Assembly (NCBI GenBank): GCA_964577435.1
Contig: CAZNZD010000074.1
Location: 1 to 7,644, forward strand
Direction of reading: 5' to 3'
Origin: MWDF01 sp964577435
Lineage (GTDB): Bacteria; Bacillota; DTU025; MWDF01
Length of the DNA stretch: 7,644 nt
In this document: positions 1-5,454 of the stretch, one piece after another
Layout: every line of letters starts with the position of its first letter
How positions within the stretch are numbered: position 1 is the first letter of the stretch
Program-made: the position numbers and the translations under genes
Notes under the pieces: generated by a model
What the model saw: the letters and a program-made list of their open reading frames with translations, nothing else
Databases searched by the model: none
What the model was told of the DNA's origin: nothing

Positions 1-1
1 G

Positions 2-103
2 GTCGCCCCCAGGATGAAGGCGCCTGACGGAAGAAGCCTCAGGCAGCTCGCAAGGGATATGGAGGCGGCAGGGGCAGCAATAAGGGCAGCGTTTAAGCCC
101 TGA
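2..103 (+). CDS. C-terminal tail of an unrecognised protein (5' partial)
   Basis: This is the only forward frame open from the window edge; the other two stop within the first 30 bases. It gives 33 residues ending in the TGA at 101-103. The visible tail is rich in Ala, Arg and Met and looks like an amphipathic helix (..RSLRQLARDMEAAGAAIR..). Its AGG-rich arginine codons and high GC match the capsule genes that follow, which supports real coding. Too little is present to assign a family. A 300-base gap and a candidate promoter separate it from the next gene, so it is probably a neighbouring unit rather than part of the capsule operon, although no clear terminator follows it. Confidence 0.55.
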   Translation, partial: VAPRMKAPDGRSLRQLARDMEAAGAAIRAAFKP

Positions 104-135
104 ACCCGCAGCATTTGACATTTATGGCGGGCGGT

Positions 136-172
136 TTGCAGAAAACGGCCCTTTGGCTTCAGTTTCCTGCAA
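136..172 (+). other. Imperfect hairpin downstream of the partial gene
   Basis: TTGCAG (136-141) pairs with CTGCAA (167-172). After an A-C mismatch, AAAC (143-146) pairs with GTTT (162-165). After an internal loop, GCC (148-150) pairs with GGC (155-157), closing a CTTT loop. That makes about 13 base pairs in three segments. It could end transcription of the upstream gene, but no T-run follows directly, so it is not called a terminator. Confidence 0.35.
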
Positions 173-180
173 GTGATACA

Positions 181-204
181 ATTATTTACATCATTGTAAA
201 TAAT
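181..204. promoter_or_regulatory. Perfect 24-bp palindrome, candidate operator
   Basis: The arm ATTATTTACA (181-190) is followed by the spacer TCAT and then its exact reverse complement TGTAAATAAT (195-204). Ten perfectly paired bases with a 4-base gap suggest a dimeric DNA-binding protein with a TTTACA-N4-TGTAAA core. TTTACA at 185-190 is also a 5-of-6 match to a -35 box. Seventeen bases further on, TAGAAA (208-213) is a 4-of-6 match to a -10 box. The palindrome would then overlap a second, weaker promoter, as repressor operators often do. No known regulator is assigned. Confidence 0.5.
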
Positions 205-228
205 GGTTAGAAAACAATACATTTTACT

Positions 229-272
229 AGTTTAACTGAATTCAAAACCCATCTATGAGCCGCAGTTAAACT
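229..272. promoter_or_regulatory. Pair of AGTTWAACT dyads forming a 10-bp inverted repeat
   Basis: AGTTTAACT (229-237) and AGTTAAACT (264-272) are each nearly palindromic (AGTT-W-AACT), and their centres are 35 bases apart. The second sits within a longer dyad, GCAGTT-A-AACTGC (262-274). Together AGTTTAACTG (229-238) and CAGTTAAACT (263-272) form a perfect 10-bp inverted repeat with a 24-base loop. Read as DNA, these are two operator half-complexes upstream of the -10 box at 344-349. Read as RNA, they are a hairpin stem. The sequence does not decide between the two. Confidence 0.45.
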
Positions 273-320
273 GCACTTTGGGCTTGCCTAAATGGGTTGG
301 GCCCGACTGAATGTTAGATA

Positions 321-349
321 TACAAAGTATGGAAAAATGCAGGTATAAT
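321..349 (+). promoter_or_regulatory. Candidate sigma-A promoter for the operon
   Basis: TATAAT at 344-349 is a perfect -10 hexamer. With a 17-base spacer, the -35 position is TACAAA (321-326), only a 3-of-6 match. Transcription would begin near 356 and leave an untranslated leader of about 69 bases before the ATG at 425. A strong -10 box with a poor -35 box fits a promoter that depends on an activator, consistent with the dyads just upstream. Confidence 0.5.
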
Positions 350-424
350 CTTCCTATAAGTCTGTATTGCATCCTGGTATTTCTGCTGACCTAAGATGGT
401 CGAATGCAAAGAGAGGATGATCTT

Positions 425-2323
425 ATGACACCCCGAGGTCTGCGCATGGGCGGACTGATGGCCGTGGACGTGCTTGCAGTATTCCAATCGATCTGGGCGG
501 CAAGGGTGCTGGACCAGTTATCCCTGGGAATTTATGTCTGGGACCTACTCGTTATATGCGGTATCCACATATTAGCCATGGCGAGGTCCAGGGCTTACAC
601 AAGCCTCTGGGACAAGGCCAGCATCGACGAGCTGATGCAGCTCTGCCTAGGAGTCGTCGCATCTACCGTCGGCATCTTCCTCTACTTCTATATCGCAAGG
701 GGATACTTCTCCCCGGAGGCTGCTGCAGTCATAGGGACTTCGCTCATGTTCGTAAGCGGCGGATTCCGATTCATGTACAGGGTCTTAAGGCACCTTTACA
801 GGAGAAGGGCCAGGAACGGCTCCACGGGGGCCAAGACCCGCGTGCTTATAGTAGGCGCCGGCGACACCGGAAGGATGCTCCTTAAGGACATGGCGGAGGG
901 CAATACCTGCGACTACATCCCGGTGGCGATGATAGACGACGACCCGCGGAAGAAGGGCATGCACCTAAACGGCGTGAGGATCGTCGGCGGAAGGCAGATG
1001 ATCGAATCCGCCGTGGAGAAGTACGACGCCGACATGATAATTGTGGCCGTCCCGTCAGCCTCCAGGGCGGAGCAGGGCGACATACTGAAGATCTGCAGCA
1101 GGACCGGCAAGAAGGTGCGCCTGGTGCCGGGAGTGATAGACCTTCTGACCGGAAAGGTCGAGGTGGGCAAGCTCAGGGACGTGCGGATCGAGGACCTGTT
1201 AGGCAGGGAGCCCGTGAAGCTGGACGAGGAGGGCATCGCAAGGATGATCGATGGCTCGACGGTCCTTGTCACCGGAGGCGCCGGCTCCATAGGCTCGGAG
1301 ATAGTCAGGCAGTGCCTGAGGTTCTCCCCGAAGAGGATAATCGCGCTCGACGTCAACGAGAACAAGCTCTACATGCTGGGCGAGGAGATAAGGATGGCCG
1401 GCAAGGCCGACCTTCTGCTTACTGTCATGGGCTCGGTCAGGGACTCAGGAAGGATGCAGGCCGTGTTCGGCGAGCACAAGCCTGACATCGTGTTCCATGC
1501 GGCGGCCCATAAGCACGTGCCCCTCATGGAGGACAGCCCCGCCGAGGCCGTGAAGAACAACATAAAGGGCACCTACAACGTGATCAGGGCTTCCGTGGAA
1601 AGCGGGGTCAAGCGCTTCATCCTCATATCCACGGACAAGGCTGTGAACCCGACGAGCATCATGGGAGCCACCAAGCGCTTCACGGAGATGATCATGAGGA
1701 TGAACCCCGACAAGGGGGCGACTAAGTTCGCGGCAGTGAGGTTCGGAAACGTGCTCGGAAGCGACGGGTCGGTCATACCGATCTTCCTGAAGCAGATAGA
1801 GGCCGGTGGCCCCGTGACTGTGACCCACAAGGACATCACGAGATACTTCATGCTCATCTCCGAGGCTGTGCTTCTCGTGCTGCAGGCAGCCTCCATGACA
1901 GAAGGCGACGAGCTTTTCATGCTGGACATGGGCACCCCTGTCAGGATCGACGACATGGCGAGGGACCTCATAAGGCTTAACGGCCTTGAGCCCGACAGGG
2001 ACATCAAAATAACGTACTCCGGCTTAAGGCCCGGCGAGAAGATGTACGAGGAGCTGTTCTACGACCCGACTAGCGTGGACCGTACCTCCCACAGCAAGAT
2101 CTTCATGACCAGGAACAACCCTCATATGAGCCCGGACGTCTTTAATAAGATGGACAGGCTTCTGAGCCTTGCCGAACAGGAAGACGGCGCGGCTGTGGCG
2201 AAGGAGTTAATGGAGGCGGTCTGTTTCAGAGACGAGTCGAGGAGGGAAGGAAAGCCCAGGCCGGTTCGCGCTAAGGTGGCGGCTCCGCAGAGTGCCGCTG
2301 CGTCTTGCGACGCATCCAGTTAA
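425..2323 (+). CDS. Membrane-bound nucleotide-sugar 4,6-dehydratase (CapD/WbpM/PglF family)
   Basis: Predicted membrane enzyme that probably removes water from a UDP-N-acetyl-hexosamine (typically UDP-GlcNAc to its 4-keto-6-deoxy form), the first step to modified amino sugars for a surface glycan. About four hydrophobic helices lie in residues 5-117. A first Rossmann domain follows with GAGDTG at 144-149, then the catalytic extended short-chain dehydrogenase domain with TGGAGSIGSE at 283-292. STDKA (402-406), Met413 and Lys417 (MGATK) match the Met-for-Tyr active site of this family. Its length of 632 residues is normal. An upstream in-frame ATG at 404 lacks a ribosome binding site, while GAGAGGA at 411-417 is well spaced for the ATG at 425, so 425 is chosen. 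The last 25 or so residues are a low-complexity Ala/Ser/Arg tail. The exact sugar substrate is not known. A one-gene UDP-sugar epimerase is less likely because of the membrane domain. Confidence 0.93.
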   Translation: MTPRGLRMGGLMAVDVLAVFQSIWAARVLDQLSLGIYVWDLLVICGIHILAMARSRAYTSLWDKASIDELMQLCLGVVASTVGIFLYFYIARGYFSPEAAAVIGTSLMFVSGGFRFMYRVLRHLYRRRARNGSTGAKTRVLIVGAGDTGRMLLKDMAEGNTCDYIPVAMIDDDPRKKGMHLNGVRIVGGRQMIESAVEKYDADMIIVAVPSASRAEQGDILKICSRTGKKVRLVPGVIDLLTGKVEVGKLRDVRIEDLLGREPVKLDEEGIARMIDGSTVLVTGGAGSIGSEIVRQCLRFSPKRIIALDVNENKLYMLGEEIRMAGKADLLLTVMGSVRDSGRMQAVFGEHKPDIVFHAAAHKHVPLMEDSPAEAVKNNIKGTYNVIRASVESGVKRFILISTDKAVNPTSIMGATKRFTEMIMRMNPDKGATKFAAVRFGNVLGSDGSVIPIFLKQIEAGGPVTVTHKDITRYFMLISEAVLLVLQAASMTEGDELFMLDMGTPVRIDDMARDLIRLNGLEPDRDIKITYSGLRPGEKMYEELFYDPTSVDRTSHSKIFMTRNNPHMSPDVFNKMDRLLSLAEQEDGAAVAKELMEAVCFRDESRREGKPRPVRAKVAAPQSAAASCDASS

Positions 2324-2360
2324 CGGCATCTCTATACGAGCAGCAGGAGGGAATTAGTGC

Positions 2361-3095
2361 ATGCCAGGGTATTATGATATTCATAGCCACATTCTTCCCG
2401 GCATCGACGACGGACCTGCTACGCTTTCCCAGTCATTGGAGCTTGCGGCCGCATATGTTGCGGACGGGGCGGCCGGGATCATCGCGACGCCGCACTATGT
2501 GATGGGAAGCGGGATAACGGAGTTTTTAAGGCGAAGACAGGAGGCAATGGATTCCCTTCTAAGGGGCCTAAGGGAGAAGGGGATGAACCTGTCGCTGAAG
2601 GCCGGGGCCGAAGTCTCCATGATGCCCAAGGAGAAGGGAAGCTCGCCTTACAGGGAGATTGAGGAGAACGCTCAGTCGCTGTGCCTTGCGGACACGAACC
2701 TGATGCTTGTGGAATACCCGGCGGGGCCGGAGCCGATCTGGTTCGAGGAGAGCATATACCGTCTGCAGAAGATGAACGTCCAGCCGGTGCTGGCCCACGC
2801 GGAGAGGTATGGATGGCTCAGGGCTAGGAAGAGGCTCGCAAAGCTTATAGACAAGGGAGCCTACGTGCAGGTTAACGCGGGAAGCCTCATGGGGCTGCTC
2901 ACTCCTTATAAGGGATTTGCCAAGGAGCTTCTAGGGTCGGACTACGTCCACTTCATTGCTACGGACTCGCATGACGCGAAAAGGCGGCGGCCCAGGATGT
3001 CCGCGCTTGGTAAAGGTCAGATATATTGGCACTTGGATAACTCGAAGGCGCTATTTGGCCACAAAGGGGAGCACATATTCTATGTTTCGCTATGA
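2361..3095 (+). CDS. cpsB: PHP-family protein-tyrosine phosphatase (CpsB/YwqE-like)
   Basis: Metal-dependent phosphatase of the polymerase-and-histidinol-phosphatase fold. In this family it removes phosphate from the tyrosine tail of the partner kinase and so tunes polymer export and chain length in the cytoplasm. Metal-binding motifs appear in the expected order: DIHSHILPGIDDG at 6-18, TPH at 43-45, Glu84 in GAEVS, HAER at 146-149 and TDSHD at 201-205. The 244-residue length is typical. AGGAGG at 2345-2350 lies ten bases before the ATG. The gene follows the dehydratase by 37 bases, and its TGA overlaps an in-frame ATG of the next gene. Finding it directly before the Wzz-like and kinase genes makes the role secure. 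It is not a low-molecular-weight (Wzb-type) phosphatase. Confidence 0.94.
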   Translation: MPGYYDIHSHILPGIDDGPATLSQSLELAAAYVADGAAGIIATPHYVMGSGITEFLRRRQEAMDSLLRGLREKGMNLSLKAGAEVSMMPKEKGSSPYREIEENAQSLCLADTNLMLVEYPAGPEPIWFEESIYRLQKMNVQPVLAHAERYGWLRARKRLAKLIDKGAYVQVNAGSLMGLLTPYKGFAKELLGSDYVHFIATDSHDAKRRRPRMSALGKGQIYWHLDNSKALFGHKGEHIFYVSL

Positions 3096-3121
3096 CAATG
3101 CCTTGGAGGTCGGAGGAAGAA

Positions 3122-3862
3122 ATGGCAACTAGGGAGCAAGACAGCGCATCCGACATGATCGACCTACGCGACCTGTTCTCGATACTCTGGACGAACCTTT
3201 GGATCATCCTCCTTACCGCGATGCTCTTCGGGGCCGCGGGATGGGCGGTGTCCAACTACCTTCTTACGCCCCAGTACAGGGCATCCTCCACAGTTATAGT
3301 GAACAAGGGGCCTGACCAGACGGGCGCCATGTCGGCGATCACCTACAACGACCTGCTGATGTCGCAGAAGCTGGTCAAGACCTACAGCATCGTGATGCAG
3401 AGCGACACTGTCCTCACCAAAGTGATATCGGCTTTGGGGCTGCAAGTGATGCCTGAGGACATCAGGGGTGAGCTTAGCGTATCCGGAGTCAATGACACGG
3501 AGGTCCTTAAGGTGTCCTTCACGCACACGGATCCTATCGTGGCGGCATCGGTAGCCAATGAGATCGTGAAGCAGGCTCCGGAGGAGATAATCAGGACCGC
3601 CAAGGTGGGAAGCGTCGAGGTCGTCGACTGGGCGGTGGTGCCGGAAAGCCCTGTGAAGCCGCAGAAGCTTCAAAACGCCCTCATCGCCGCCGTCATAGGC
3701 GGGATACTTGCGACGGGCATCGTCTTCCTGAGGGAGATGCTGGACAACACCTTCAAGTCAGACGAGGACCTGAAGGAGCGGTATGACCTGCCGGTCCTCG
3801 GCGTGCTGCCTCTGTACAGGCCGGAAGCCGAACCTGAGACCAAGAGAGGGGGAGGCTACTGA
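3122..3862 (+). CDS. cpsC: Wzz-like chain-length and kinase modulator (CpsC/YveK-like)
   Basis: Membrane adaptor that activates the separate tyrosine kinase and helps set polysaccharide chain length. With the start at 3122, a first membrane helix lies at about 26-47 (LWIILLTAMLFGAAGWAVSN). An extracytoplasmic Wzz-type domain follows to about 173, then a proline motif (PESPVKP, 174-180) and a second helix at about 185-203. A short cytoplasmic end contains LPVLGVLP. This is the two-helix, kinase-less form usual in Gram-positive bacteria. Length is 246 residues. An in-frame ATG at 3092 overlaps the phosphatase stop and would add ten residues, but GGAGGA at 3112-3117 sits four bases before 3122, so the later start is preferred. 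The start is less certain than the function. Confidence 0.9.
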   Translation: MATREQDSASDMIDLRDLFSILWTNLWIILLTAMLFGAAGWAVSNYLLTPQYRASSTVIVNKGPDQTGAMSAITYNDLLMSQKLVKTYSIVMQSDTVLTKVISALGLQVMPEDIRGELSVSGVNDTEVLKVSFTHTDPIVAASVANEIVKQAPEEIIRTAKVGSVEVVDWAVVPESPVKPQKLQNALIAAVIGGILATGIVFLREMLDNTFKSDEDLKERYDLPVLGVLPLYRPEAEPETKRGGGY

Positions 3863-4578
3863 TGAGGCTCGGAAGAAGGATGAAGGAGAGGCCTATAGTC
3901 CTGGTGAGCGAGGCTCCATTCCAGGTGGAGGAGGCCTACAACAGTTTAAGGACTAACATACAGTTTCTTAGCGCGGACAAGAAGATGAAGAAGCTCATCA
4001 TCACCAGCAGCGGGCCCATCGAGGGCAAGACTACAGTGTCTGTGAACCTGGCTATCAGCATGGCCAAGGCCGGGCAGAAGGTGCTCCTGGTCGATGCCGA
4101 CCTCAGGAAGCCCAGGGTGAACAAGCTCTTCAGGGTCAAGGCAAGCCCTGGCTTGACAAACATCCTGATAGAGGGCATCGCCCTTGAGAAGGCGATCATC
4201 AGGGACAGCAACCATGGCGTCGATGTGGTTACATCGGGGCCCGTCCCACCGAACCCTTCCGAGCTGCTTGGCTCTGTGAGGATGCGGGAGCTGCTTGAAT
4301 CGGTGACGGATAAGTACGACTACATCATCCTTGATACGCCTCCTGCGGCGTTCATGACGGACGCGGCTGTGCTCTCGCAGTATGTGGACGGGGTCATCCT
4401 AGTGGTCGCGCACAAGAGGTCCACATATGAGATGGTGGATGGGACTGTAAGCAGCCTGAAGACGGCGGGGGCGAACATCGTCGGTACGGTGCTTACTGAT
4501 GTGGAGATGAATAAGATGGGACACAGGTACAACTATTACTACAAGTATAGGTATCACAAGTATTACGAGAGCAAGTGA
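3862..4578 (+). CDS. cpsD: Tyrosine autokinase of capsule synthesis (CpsD/YwqD-like BY-kinase)
   Basis: Cytoplasmic P-loop tyrosine kinase that autophosphorylates a C-terminal tyrosine cluster when bound to its membrane adaptor, and so controls assembly. Walker A is SSGPIEGKTT (49-58), Walker A' is VLLVDADLRKP (74-84) and Walker B is IILDTPP (155-161). The C-terminal tail HRYNYYYKYRYHKYYESK (221-238) carries eight tyrosines. The oligomerisation motif is EAYNSLR (24-30), so the first Arg of the usual E-x2-R-x2-R is Asn27. Length of 238 residues is normal. The ATG shares its A with the upstream TGA (TGATG), and GGAGG lies about seven bases before it, indicating translational coupling. A MinD-like ATPase is excluded by the tyrosine tail and the context. 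Confidence 0.95.
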   Translation: MRLGRRMKERPIVLVSEAPFQVEEAYNSLRTNIQFLSADKKMKKLIITSSGPIEGKTTVSVNLAISMAKAGQKVLLVDADLRKPRVNKLFRVKASPGLTNILIEGIALEKAIIRDSNHGVDVVTSGPVPPNPSELLGSVRMRELLESVTDKYDYIILDTPPAAFMTDAAVLSQYVDGVILVVAHKRSTYEMVDGTVSSLKTAGANIVGTVLTDVEMNKMGHRYNYYYKYRYHKYYESK

Positions 4579-4639
4579 TTAGGCAGTGCTGATCGGATTA
4601 GGCTTGGAATCGAGATCTGTGTGGCAGGAGAAATGATTG

Positions 4640-5173
4640 ATGCAGCTGCAGGGGATGGTGAGGGAGAGACCTGAGTGGTTTGTTTACTGCGTTTCCTGCA
4701 ACAACGGAAGCGAGAAGAAGGTTGCCGAGCGGCTGCGGAATGCGCTTAAAAAAGAGGTCATCTTTCCGGTCCGGGTAATGAAGAAGAGGAAAGCCGGGGA
4801 ATGGTCGGAGGAAGAGATACCGCTTACTCCTGGATATGTGTTCATATACTCTGACAGCGAAGTCAATCTAGAGAACTTAAGGCAGTTAGGTGTGCATAAA
4901 GTTCTCAGCTACGGAGATAGTTTTTGGGAGTTGCATGGTGAGGATTATGAGTTTGCAATGTGGGTGCATAAGTACGATGGAAGAATAGGAATATCAAAAG
5001 CGCTAATAGTAGGGAATAAAGCAAGGATTGTTGAGGGACCGCTTGCAGATGTCGACTGCATAATAGAGAGAATAGACAAGCATAAACAAAGAGCAATGGT
5101 AGGATTCATATTTGCTGGAAGAAATCAGCTGTTATGGTTATCGTTTGAATGGATAGCGAGTAGTAGCTTCTAA
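4640..5173 (+). CDS. Specialised NusG paralogue, operon antiterminator (LoaP/RfaH/UpxY-like)
   Basis: Likely binds RNA polymerase and keeps it elongating through the long polysaccharide operon that follows. The NusG N-terminal domain spans about residues 13-110, with WFVYCV at 13-18 and the hallmark PLTPGYVFIY at 61-70. A KOW-like C-terminal domain spans about 120-172 (VGNKARIVEGPLADVD, then IFAGRNQLLWLSFEWI). At 177 residues it is a normal two-domain NusG size, but it lies away from any secE or ribosomal gene, which marks it as a specialised paralogue. AGGAG at 4626-4630 is nine bases before the ATG; a TTG at 4637 is possible but weaker. GC content falls inside the gene, from about 50-55% in its first third to about 38-43% beyond 4860. 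The closest subfamily (LoaP is favoured in Bacillota) needs a tree. Confidence 0.88.
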   Translation: MQLQGMVRERPEWFVYCVSCNNGSEKKVAERLRNALKKEVIFPVRVMKKRKAGEWSEEEIPLTPGYVFIYSDSEVNLENLRQLGVHKVLSYGDSFWELHGEDYEFAMWVHKYDGRIGISKALIVGNKARIVEGPLADVDCIIERIDKHKQRAMVGFIFAGRNQLLWLSFEWIASSSF

Positions 5174-5183
5174 ACATCGTTTC

Positions 5184-5211
5184 GAGTGCAGTATGTTTCG
5201 GCAACGCACTC
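5184..5211 (+). other. Bulged hairpin with a UUCG loop just after the antiterminator gene
   Basis: GAGTGC (5184-5189) pairs perfectly with GCACTC (5206-5211). Beyond a bulged A, GT pairs with AC. Beyond a second bulged A, TG pairs with CA. A T-G wobble closes a TTCG tetraloop at 5197-5200. The arm starts ten bases after the stop codon. CAAAGC follows rather than a T-run, so it is not a terminator. It is the best single candidate for a NusG-paralogue RNA site in the window. Confidence 0.55.
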
Positions 5212-5227
5212 AAAGCTATAAGACATC

Positions 5228-5247
5228 ACCGCACTATGTGCGTTGGT
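5228..5247 (+). other. Second leader hairpin
   Basis: CGCAC (5230-5234) pairs with GTGCG (5238-5242) around a three-base TAT loop. Flanking ACC (5228-5230) and GGT (5245-5247) offer an alternative outer stem. It begins 17 bases after the first hairpin and shares the CGCACT sequence with it. Confidence 0.4.
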
Positions 5248-5281
5248 AGACTGTGCTTAAGTTAATAATCAGGTCTGTAAA

Positions 5282-5322
5282 GCGCACTAGAATTCAGCAT
5301 TTTTGTGAAAACTCGCTAGCGC
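5282..5322 (+). other. Third leader hairpin with a two-base bulge
   Basis: GCGC (5282-5285) pairs with GCGC (5319-5322). After a bulged AC, TAG (5288-5290) pairs with CTA (5316-5318). Inside the loop, TTTT (5301-5304) can pair with AAAA (5308-5311). The 5' arm again contains CGCACTA. Confidence 0.4.
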
Positions 5323-5333
5323 ATATAGAAAAC

Positions 5334-5386
5334 CTTCTAGGGATAATTAGAAGAGTCATATTTTTATGCTTCTTCATTGAGAAGAG
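5334..5386 (+). other. Overlapping, mutually exclusive stems near the end of the leader
   Basis: Four complementary segments follow one another: CTTCTA (5334-5339), TAGAAGAG (5348-5355), CTTCTTC (5369-5375) and GAGAAGAG (5379-5386). Segments 1 and 2 form a 6-bp stem. Segments 2 and 3 form a longer stem with CATA/TATG inside and a TTTT loop. Segments 3 and 4 form a 6-bp stem with one bulged base. Neighbouring pairs exclude each other, as in attenuators, but none gives a standard terminator: the only T-run is in the loop of stem 2-3 or seven bases after stem 1-2. Confidence 0.35.
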
Positions 5387-5454
5387 ATCTCGCACGGATT
5401 TGAGTGTATAAACATTCCTAGCGATTATTGAGATTTGGAGGATAGAATAAACTA

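Larger units (their letters stand above)
104..424 (+). promoter_or_regulatory. AT-rich upstream control region of the polysaccharide operon
   Basis: This stretch of about 320 bases holds no convincing gene. It is clearly more AT-rich than the genes on either side. In order it contains an imperfect hairpin (136-172), a perfect 24-bp palindrome (181-204), two related dyads (229-237 and 264-272), two more complementary arms (246-252 and 292-298), and a consensus -10 hexamer (344-349). This density of symmetrical elements ahead of the first operon gene suggests regulated transcription. The regulator cannot be named from the sequence. Confidence 0.6.
5174..5454 (+). promoter_or_regulatory. Structured 281-nt leader between the antiterminator and the sugar genes
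   Basis: No credible gene lies here. The stretch is AT-rich and carries hairpins at 5184-5211, 5228-5247, 5282-5322 and 5334-5375, plus three CGCACT copies (5205-5210, 5230-5235 and 5283-5288). No good sigma-A promoter was found, so it is probably read through from upstream. No hairpin is followed directly by a T-run, so no intrinsic terminator is called. NusG paralogues of the LoaP type act through RNA hairpins in operon leaders, which makes this the natural candidate loading region. That link is inferred. Confidence 0.55.

Noticed and set aside
115..143. TTGACA at 115-120 as a -35 box
   Set aside because: The hexamer is perfect, but no -10-like sequence lies 16-18 bases downstream.
404..424. 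Upstream ATG at 404 as the dehydratase start
   Set aside because: No ribosome binding site precedes it, and a small GACC/GGTC hairpin (388-401) sits where one should be. GAGAGGA serves the ATG at 425.
1445..1828. Long reverse-strand open frames opposite the dehydratase and other genes (for example also 913-1365, 1573-2007 and 3164-3673)
   Set aside because: They lie fully opposite strongly recognised genes, have no family-like sequence, and are expected from the GC-rich codon usage of the + strand.
4577..4603. Direct repeat GATTAGGC (4577-4584 and 4596-4603) between the kinase and the NusG-like gene
   Set aside because: Only eight bases, partly within the kinase stop codon, with no other sign of a mobile element or operator.
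5193..5249. 18-codon open frame starting with ATG inside the leader, as a leader peptide
   Set aside because: No ribosome binding site, and it runs straight through two hairpin stems that better explain the sequence.
5334..5365. Hairpin CTTCTA/TAGAAG followed by TTTTT as an intrinsic terminator
   Set aside because: The stem is short and AT-rich, and the T-run begins seven bases after it, so it lacks the usual terminator form.
5401..5412. TATAAA at 5407-5412 as a promoter for the deacetylase
   Set aside because: No acceptable -35 box at 16-18 bases; the TTGAGA at 5377-5382 is 24 bases away.
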